From: Bin87 sp965197635
Lineage (GTDB): Bacteria; Chloroflexota; Dehalococcoidia; Lucifugimonadales; UBA3495
Reading direction: 5' to 3'
Length of the DNA stretch: 64,000 bases
Assembly: GCA_965197635.1 (NCBI GenBank)
Contig: CBDANN010000008.1
Location: forward strand, 1,860,001-1,924,000
Shown piece after piece: positions 57,637 to 64,000 of the stretch; the first letter of the stretch is position 1; each line of letters begins with the position of its first letter. A program made the translations under genes and the position numbers. Below the pieces are notes generated by a model. The model was not told where the DNA came from. It saw only the letters and a program-made list of their open reading frames with translations, and made no database searches.

Positions 57637-58922
57637 TTACCGGCGCTCTCCTGGACCAGTTCTGTTGGTCATGAGGTCGCCGTTGTTGTCGAGCGCGTGT
57701 ACCCGGTAGTTGTATTTGATCCCGCGCCGAGCCGTGGTGTCGGTCCAGTCCCAGTATTGGTCGCTGTAGGTTTGGAGCACGTCAGCGTCTGGACCCAGGA
57801 AGTCGATCAAAGTGGTGGCCACACCTGCGCTGGTGCGGCGCCCGTCCACCCGCCATCCGTGGGGGTTCTGCTGGCTTTGGTAGTCGGGTGCGACCTGCCA
57901 GTACATGAATATCCCGTTCGACCTGCATTGAGGCACGGAGAGCCCGTGCGTTTGCTCGGTTGGCGTCCTCTGGGACTCCTCGGTGGTTCTGGTGTTCCCG
58001 CTGTCCGAGGGTGACCAGGAACTCTGGCCGTCTGCGTTCTGCGCCCGTAACTTGTACGTCGTAACTGGTGTCTGGCTCCAGACCGTGTATGGCCCTGTTG
58101 GTAGCCGTTACGTTCTGTGGTCCGTTCGTCCAGGTCCCGCTGATCCTGTACCGCAGGTCATAGCCTGTGATCGCGGGGCGGCCGGTGTTGTTGGGAGCGT
58201 TCCAGTTCACGTACAGGCTGGTGGTGCTGGTTTCCAGGACTGTGGGGGCCGCGGGCCTGAGAGGTGCCTCGGTGGTGACGTCCGTAACGCTCATAGTCAC
58301 GTTGATCGTGGCGCTGCCGCCATTGCCGTCATTCACCTTGACTCGGACAGAAAGGCTGGGGCCAGCCTCGTGGTCATAGTTCTGGCCTGCCCTCGTACGT
58401 AGTTGGCCGCTGGTGGACATCACGGCGAACCTGGAGGCGTCTTGGCATTCCAGGCTGTACGTTAGGGTGTCGTTATCTGCATCGGTCGCCGAGATTGGGC
58501 TGCCGATACTGTGCGCGATGGTCTCCATCGCGTTACCCACCGTCTCGCTGAAGTTGCGCGTGGTGTTCGCGCCATCGGTGAAAATCGGCGCGCTATTCGG
58601 CGGTCCGTCGTCGGTTATGGAGACGGTCGCCTCCGTGTTGGTGCCGCCGCTCACCCCTGTGGGGAGGGCACCGAAGGCGAGTTTGACGCTTTCACCGTCA
58701 TCGTCGGCGGAATCCTGGGCGGCGGCGAAGATGAAACGCTTCGCGGTCTCCCCGGTGTTGAAGGTGATGCTGGAAGGCACATCGGCGTAGTCCGAGCTGC
58801 TTGCTCAGCCCTGTCTAGTCGCGGAGACGGGTATGGTCACCGTCCTCTCGGGGTCCGCACTGAGGTTGATTTTGACGGTTACGTTGCTGCCCTCCGCCAC
58901 CGTGTAGGTCGCCTGCTCAAAG
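57637..58922 (-). pseudogene. Surface protein remnant, 3' part (Calx-beta-like, cadherin-like, FN3 domains)
   Basis: Reading from 58922, SFEQATYTVAEGSNVTVKIN begins a Calx-beta-like domain, interrupted by an in-frame TGA at 58805-58807. A cadherin-like unit follows (ISATDADNDTLTYSLECQDA), then a fibronectin type III unit (NAPNNTGRPAITGYDLRYR). Near 58058 the frame shifts (one extra A) and continues RAQNADGQSSWSPSDSGNTR to MTNRTGPGERR and a stop at 57637. The C-terminal 100 residues (GIFMYWQVAPDYQSQQNP) resemble another FN3-like unit. It is the 3' end of a long secreted adhesin-like gene. Confidence 0.75.
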
Positions 58923-59109
58923 CTGGACTTTACGCATTTTTGGGCGGTATCAGCGAGGACGTTTGAGAGTGGATGATTCCGAGCGCCGGGAGTTCTTAAA
59001 TGTCTGTGTCAACTGCCGATAGTGAAAAACCTTTCGACGCCTGTCCCATGTAGTGCCGTCCCAGAGCGAGGGCATCTATCACTCTTTGTAGATTTTGCGT
59101 AAAGTCGAG
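58923..59109. mobile_element. 187-bp non-autonomous element with 13-bp ends and 5-bp target duplication
   Basis: The ends are CTGGACTTTACGC (58923-58935) and the inverted GCGTAAAGTCGAG (59097-59109), one mismatch apart. CAAAG flanks both ends (58918-58922 and 59110-59114). Removing the element and one CAAAG rejoins the host as ITFEQATYTVAEG, the normal protein sequence. Inside, the minus strand reads SKGFSLSAVDTDI*ELPALG, matching the C-terminus of the IS4-like transposase at 62418 (SEGFSLSAANPDIQELPVAL). It is thus an internal-deletion derivative of that family. Confidence 0.85.
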
Positions 59110-59735
59110 CAAAGGTGATGGTCACGTTCGTGCCGTCGTCGGTTACGCTCACCGAAACTGATCCGGTGACGCTGCCGTAGCTGTCGCCCGCTCCGCTCAG
59201 GCTGATGGACGGCCTCGTCTGACGAGTCGGAGTCGTTCATGCCCGACACCGTTACCGTTTGGGTGGTGTCCCAGTTGCTGGTCGTGAAGCTAAGGATGGC
59301 CGGGGTTACCGTGGCCGCGCCGGCATCGTCGGAACTGACCCTAACGGTAACGTTCGCGGATGGCAGCGTCGACAGCTTGATGGTGAAGGTCTCCGAGCCG
59401 GCCTCTCCCACGGTTAGTGCGGTGGGTGTAACCACAAACTCGTATGTGGTTGCCTGTACTGCCGCTGCCCGGTGGCAACCATGCGCTGTTGCCATCGGTG
59501 TTCTGCGCCCGCACCCGCACTTGGTAGGCCGTACCCTCGGCAAGGCCGGTGATAGATGCGTTGGTGGCAATCGAGTTCTGCGGGCTGTTGGTCCACGAAC
59601 CGCTCGTGCCCGGCCGGTATCGCCGGTCGTAGCCGGTGATTGCCGGGAGTCCGGTGTTATCCGGCGCGCTCCAGCTCACGTCGAGGCTCGTGGTGTTGCC
59701 GGATGTCGCCGTAGCCGTGGGGCCGTAGGCGCGGA
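59110..59735 (-). pseudogene. Surface protein remnant, FN3 and adhesin-like segment with two frameshifts
   Basis: Three phases must be joined. First ATSGNTTSLDVSWSAPDNTG ... GLAEGTAYQVRVRAQNTDGN (FN3), then after a shift near 59468 QATTYEFVVTPTALTVGEAG ... TTQTVTVSGMNDSDSSDEA. After another shift near 59214 it reads ISLSGAGDSYGSVTGSVSVS VTDDGTNVTITF. The last segment runs into the 187-bp element at 59109. All three phases have strong protein-like composition, so a single ancestral gene is clear. Confidence 0.75.
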
Positions 59736-61305
59736 CGGTCTCTCGGTGATATTGGTCACGCTGATCGTCACGTTGATCGTGTCGCTGCCGTTGTTGCCGT
59801 CAACGACCTTGACCCGCACCGAATGGCTGGCATCCGCTTCTCGGTCGTAGCTCTCGCCAACCTTGGTCTGGAGTTGGCCGCTGGTCGATACCACGGTGAA
59901 CTTGCCCGCGTCCGTGCCCTCCAGGCTGTACGTGAGGCTGTCGTTATCTGCATCGGTCGCCGAGATGGCGCTGCCGACGTTCCGTGCGATGGTCTCGGTT
60001 ACATTGCCGATTGTCTCGGTGAAGCTACGCGTCGTGGCTATGCCGCTGGTGAACGTTGGCGCACGGTTGGCTGCCGCGGCGATGGAGTCGGTTGCGGGAT
60101 AGGCGTCGCTGGTTTGTGACTCGTCATTGTCTGCGTCGTCGGTGAAGCTCACCTTCACTTTCATCTTGCTGCCCACGTCGCCTGCGACAGGTGTGTAGGT
60201 GATGCTCGTCTCGCCGGAAATGTTCGTTTCGGTGCTGCCGTCCACCAGGACCCATTGGTAGGTGTAGGCGTAGCCGTAGCCCGGGTCGCTATTGTCCGCC
60301 TAGGCGGTTCCATCAGGGTCAGCGATGGTGCCTTTGGTGGCGGTGATCCCCTGACCGACCTAGGCCGTGCCGATTATCCCGGGGGTGCCGGTGGCCGCAT
60401 TGTTCGCGGCCGTGGAGGCGGTGAGCCGGAGTTCAACCGTGTCGCCTGTCGACCAGGAGAGGCCGGAGTTGTTCCACTTCCGGTTCCTGGCTTCCTTCAC
60501 GTCTGCGTCCTCGAACGCGAATACGTGGGAGTCCGCATGGAACACCAGTGACTGGGTTCGTGTGGTGAGGTTTGGGGTGATCCAGAACTGGAGCCGTCCG
60601 TCCGGCTGCAGCCGCGCGGCGGTCACGTCATAGTCGGTGGAATCGTGCGTGAAGTGATCGTCGTCCAGGTGGTTTGAGTTGGTACATCTGCTGCCCGAAT
60701 GGCTGTTGGCGCAACCCCAGTCTCCGTTGTTCAGGTTCTGGACGCTGAGCGTGCCGCGCCATATTTCAGCGCCGAATCGTCTGACGGTTACGGTGTAGGT
60801 CTGGGTGGTGTTGCCATCCTCGGCGGTCACCTTGACCTTTATAGTGTTTACCCCGACGTCCAGCGACACCTGTTGCCAATCTGCCATGTCATCCGCGTCG
60901 GTGATGGCTGTGTCGTGCTCGTCGGGGTATTCCACCGTTGCGTTGGGGTGGTTGGTGGTGGGCGCAACCGTGATCTGTTCGATGCTGTTGGCCACTGAGG
61001 CGTTGTAGCTGGTGGTCGCGGAGGCGAATATTGGAGTGAGCGCTATTGCTCTGTCGTCTTGGTCGGACAGGGCCAGCGCGCTCAGTGTTGCATCTTCGTT
61101 GTTGCCGCCGGCTACTGGCGCGCGCCTCAGCCGCATCTTGATGGTTCTTGGACTGTCAGACCACATACTTCCATCGTAGTAGCGATATTCATTGTCGATG
61201 GTCCATCCGGAGATGCCGTTCTGGCTGTCGGATTCTGTTAGCCTGAGGTTTCTCTGTGCGGACGCGGCTTGGAAGATTACGATGAAGTATGAGGTGTCGC
61301 TGCGA
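59735..61305 (-). pseudogene. Surface protein remnant with two in-frame TAG codons
   Basis: One continuous phase from about 61305 to 59735, broken only by TAG at 60360-60362 and 60300-60302. It encodes a choice-anchor-like unit ending SGWTIDNEYRYYDGSMWSDS, a cadherin-like beta-sandwich (ATLSALALSDQDDRAIALTP ... NTIKVKVTAEDGNTTQTYTV), an Ig-like unit spanning the two stops (GYGYAYTYQWVLVDGSTETN) and a cadherin-like unit (ISATDADNDSLTYSLEGTDA). The TAGs lie where paralogues have Gln (GTAQVG) and Lys/other residues. Frameshifts at both ends (near 61305 and 59735) argue for decay rather than recoding. Confidence 0.75.
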
Positions 61306-62434
61306 GCCTGACGCCGGCCGGTGCGTTGAAGGTTCGGTTGCCTGAGCCGCTATGGGGTGGCCTGTTCAGGTCGTAGATCTTGGCGCTGGGGTTGGCGCCT
61401 GATGCGTCATGGATTGCCAGTGAAATGCCGCCTCCGGCGTTGAGCGTGGATACGTCGATTGTGACGTCCTGAACTATGTAGTCGCTGTCCGGTCCCACAG
61501 TGAATTTCTGGGCTCCCTTGAGCCCTGTAGTGCCGTCAACGGCTAACACGCTGGCGCTGGCGGTTTCGTTGAGGTTGTTGACCAGAACGGCGCCGTTGGT
61601 GCCGGCGATGGAGCCTGTGCGCGGGAAGGCGTTGCTGGTCCGTGATTCGCTGTTGTCTATGTCGTCGGTGCAGCTGACCTTTACTTTGATGGTCTTCCCT
61701 TCGTCGGCGGCGGCGAGGGAGTAGGTCTGGCCGGTGGCTCCGGAGATGTCGGTCTCGGCGGTTCCGTCAACGCAGACCCACTGGTACGTGTGGGCATAGC
61801 CGGAGGTGCCAGCGTCGGCCTTGGTGGTGCCGTCTGCGCCGGCAATGTCGCCCTTGGTGGCGACCAGGGTTTCTGCCACTTGGGCAACGCCGGTTATCTC
61901 GGGCTCGCCGGTGGCGGCATTGTTGCTGGACTGGCGAAGGCTGAGTTCGACGGTCTCGTTTACGGCCCAGCTGAGGTTGGTGCCGTACCAGACCCTGCTT
62001 CTCAGGGCTTGTTGTATCGCGACCTCGAAGGCGAATGCCTGGGAACCGGCGTGCAGGACCAGGGTCTTGGTCGGGGCGGTGAAGGTTGCGTCGAGCCAGA
62101 ACCTGATTTCACCGTCTGAATGCAGTCGTACTGCGGTGACGGCGTAGTCGGTCGATGCGTACGTGAACTCGTCCCAGTCGAGGTACTCGAATGTTGCGGC
62201 GAGGTCGCTGGCGGTAGCTGTAATCGTGATCTGGGTGACGCTGCTTTCGACGCTGGCGACGTAGCGGTTTGCGTTCGACGAGAAGCCGGGCGTCAGCGTG
62301 ATGGCGTTGTCGTCCTGGTCCGCAACTTCCAGGGAGGTCATGTAGAGGGCATTCGAGTAGCCGTGGATCCGCATGGCCACAACATGGTGTTGTTGGTTTA
62401 GCCGGGCTTTACGCAATTCAAGCGGCGTAAGCAA
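61277..62434 (-). pseudogene. Surface protein remnant, 5' part truncated at the IS element
   Basis: A 385-residue open frame on the minus strand. It contains a cadherin-like beta-sandwich (MTSLEVADQDDNAITLTPGF ... SVESSVTQITITATASDLAA), a domain with TLVLHAGSQAFAFEVA, an Ig-like unit (SGYAHTYQWVCVDGTAETDI) and a choice-anchor-type unit (ISLAIHDASGANPSAKIYDL). It shifts out of frame near 61305 (after APAGVRLA), where the next phase continues SDTSYFIVIFQAASAQRNLR. The 5' end abuts the IS4-like element at about 62402, and no signal peptide is present, so the start of the gene is lost. Confidence 0.75.
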
Positions 62435-63801
62435 GGGAATGGACCAGTCGGTGGTACAGGGCTACCGGGAGTTCCTGAATGTCGGGGTTGGCTGCGGACA
62501 GTGAGAAACCCTCCGACGTGATCCACAGGTGGCGACGTACCAAAGCGATGGCGTCCACCAAGGTCGGCGACGGCTTGTCGTACCAGGCCGCAGTGCGCTG
62601 GGTCATGGGACGCTCCATTTGCAAGGCGTGGGCGGCCAAAGCGGTCCAGGAGAAGAGCCCCAGCAGGATGGGAGTGGTGCGAGCAATGGCCAGATCGGAC
62701 CACTGGCGCTGGGTCTCCACGCCCAGGTGGGTCCGTACTTCCTGAAAGGTGACCTCCAGTTGCCAGCGCAGGACAAACCATTGGAGGATCTGGGTCGGGT
62801 CTGCCGACGGGTCGGTGCAGAGCAGGTCTTGGGGGGCGAAGGTCCCTTGAGGGTCTCAGATCAGCACCCAGCGAATGAGGACGGGCGGCTGGCCCAAGCG
62901 GTACCAGATCGCCGTCTGGGAAGTGAGCTCCACCGTGCGGGTGGCGCCGTCATACCAAGCCACCACGGCACCGGTCAGAGTTACCTGGGGTTGGTCAAGG
63001 AGGGCTTTCAGCGGGGGACGCCCGGCACCTTTCAGCGGAGAACGCCCGTTCTGGCCTGGTTGATGGGCGGGCGCTGGCGCGGACAAGGCCGCGGCCAGGC
63101 ACAGTCTGGCGATGAGGGCGACCGGCTGGGCCAGGGACTGGCAGCAGTGGAGCAAATCCAGCACGGCGTAGCCGTTGTCCCCCACCAACACCAGGGAGCG
63201 TTGGGGCGGCCAGCGTGGTTCGGCAGGCTCACCATGAGCGGGGTTGCATAACCATCTGGCGGGCCCAGTCGGTGAGCTTCTTCGGTCTGCGTCCCTGCTG
63301 CTGGTAGTACCGGGCCGAGGGCGCCAGCACCGTGAGCGCCGGCAACGCCCAGTAGCGTTCCGCCCGCTGGATCTGTCCCAGCCACATCAGGGAGACCCAG
63401 CGCAACCCGCTGGCCTTGACCAGTTGCTGGCGACTGGAACGCACCGCGTCCCGGGAGCTGCCCCGCGCCTTGATCCTGGCGCCGCGACGACGCTCCAGGG
63501 TTTCATCAATGCCGAAAACCAGGGGGCCCTCGCCCCGGTCCAAGTGCTGGAGCAGCAGCGCCAGCAGGATGCGGGCCGCCGCACGGGGCGACCACACCGC
63601 CCGATTGAGCGCCCCGTGGTAGCGGGCGTAGTCGCTCCGGTCGCGGCGACCCATGACGCGCCGCGCCGCCGCCACGGTGCGTTGGCCCGGGGTCAGGATC
63701 GCGCCGGCCAGCAGCACTTGGGCTTTCCGGCAGGTCGGATTGCTGAACAGCGTTGCGAAGGGAAGGAGAACCACTACGATGGCATCGGGCAGGGTGAGCA
63801 T
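62418..63801 (-). pseudogene. IS4/IS701-like transposase with a 25-nt insertion and a nonsense codon
   Basis: Three pieces form one transposase of about 450 residues. From 63801: MLTLPDAIVVVLLPFATLFS ... PLVFGIDETLERRRGARIKA (first D of DDE) to QMVMQP. A 25-nt insertion at 63218-63242 shifts the frame; it resumes PQRSLVLVGDNGYAVLDLLH (second D). An in-frame TGA at 62856-62858 replaces the Arg codon in VLIRDPQGTF; after it, WFVLRWQLEVTFQEVRTHLG supplies the catalytic E in the YREY-like region. It ends HRLVHSLAYAA at 62418. Inactive as it stands. Confidence 0.85.
63218..63242 (+). repeat. 25-nt dispersed-repeat insertion within the transposase
   Basis: GTTCGGCAGGCTCACCATGA continuing GCGGG matches the arm at 49189-49213 (GTTCGACAAGATCACCATGA) with three differences. 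Removing it restores the transposase frame (MQPRWPPQRSLVLVGD). The borders are ambiguous by one or two bases. Confidence 0.7.
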
Positions 63802-63873
63802 GGCTGGGCTTTTAGTGAGATTTGGGTCAGGCCAGTTTTTACCCTGTCTTCATACTTTTTCTAAATTTTGCGC

Positions 63874-64000
63874 AAAGCATCACTATGTCCGCGTTGCGGG
63901 CCGTGCAGAGGAGACTAACTGACGAGACCGAGGCGGGCGTGTAATCTCATGACGAGGCGTGTTGTCCGGACCAAGACCGAGAGGACATTGGCGCTTGTTG
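63874..64000. other. Window end, undetermined
   Basis: About 127 bp past the insertion sequence. A plus-strand ATG at 63954 opens a frame MTRRVVRTKTERTLALV to the edge, too short to judge. The broken surface-protein gene does not visibly resume here. Confidence 0.3.

Larger units (their letters stand above)
62402..63873 (-). mobile_element. IS4-like insertion sequence, inactive
   Basis: About 1.47 kb. The ends are imperfectly inverted: GCTTTACGCAATT near 62406 and AATTTTGCGCAAAGC near 63855, both similar to the 13-bp ends of the 187-bp element. It carries one transposase pseudogene. No clear target duplication was found, so exact borders are approximate. It marks the point where the surface-protein gene loses its 5' end. 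Confidence 0.7.

Noticed and set aside
60300..60362. Recoding of TAG (pyrrolysine or suppressor use)
   Set aside because: The same gene also has a TGA and several frameshifts, so ordinary decay explains it better.

Overview
The window looks like a 64 kb piece of a GC-rich (about 60% by eye) free-living or sponge/marine Chloroflexota genome, probably of the SAR202/Dehalococcoidia type. This is inferred from gene content: complex I genes, several LLM-type flavin oxidoreductases, MmgE/PrpD and SDR enzymes, a copper amine oxidase next to a P450, Uma2 genes, many small toxin-antitoxin-like pairs, and large cadherin/fibronectin-type surface proteins. No rRNA, tRNA or CRISPR array was seen, so the taxonomy stays an inference.

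Region 1 (1-9.2 kb, minus strand): a partial Uma2 gene, then a complex I cluster read nuoA - unknown ORF - nuoB - nuoC - two HicB-like genes - nuoD - nuoH. A frameshifted small gene lies just upstream of nuoA, and beyond it a CinA-like/NMN-adenylyltransferase-like fusion. Next come two tiny coupled genes, a flavin-reductase-like protein and a TolB-like lipoprotein. Region 2 (9.5-14.2 kb, plus strand): rpsO, pnp with a long Arg/Gly-rich tail, a cytidylate-kinase-like gene and an ABM-domain protein, with clear terminators. Region 3 (14.2-28.4 kb): oxidative catabolism genes (two LLM oxidoreductases, carboxymuconolactone decarboxylase-like, alpha/beta hydrolase-like, HPP membrane protein, MmgE/PrpD, SDR, aminotransferase, nitroreductase) mixed with a PIN pair, two more Uma2 genes and a thioredoxin-like lipoprotein.

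Region 4 (28.4-35.5 kb): an accessory patch holding a miniature transposable-like element, a decayed HigBA-type pair, a DUF4258/DUF2283-like pair, a DNA methyltransferase fused to an HNH nuclease, an aspartic-protease pair, argG, an orphan DUF433 antitoxin and a VapBC pair with a frameshifted toxin. Region 5 (35.5-44.7 kb, minus): argD, a PH-domain membrane protein, a Gfo/Idh/MocA oxidoreductase, a PQQ-repeat propeller protein, and a peptide-type ABC importer (two permeases and binding protein, no ATPase) behind a good sigma70-like promoter.

Region 6 (45-56.4 kb): the most unusual gene, a 1256-residue protein joining a YraQ/DUF318-type permease to a TolB propeller, an IPT/TIG domain, FG-GAP repeats and an ASPIC/UnbV domain. 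It is followed by dispersed repeats, a copper amine oxidase/P450 pair, an HTH/membrane-protein pair and a MocR-type aminotransferase. Region 7 (56.4-64 kb): a graveyard of two inverted IS630 remnants, a broken giant surface-protein gene with frameshifts and in-frame stops, a 187-bp non-autonomous element inside it with a 5-bp target duplication, and the IS4-like element with matching internal sequence, itself inactivated by a 25-nt repeat insertion and a nonsense codon.

Several frames are broken by 1-2 nt. Some of these may be assembly indels rather than real decay, and each is flagged where it occurs.
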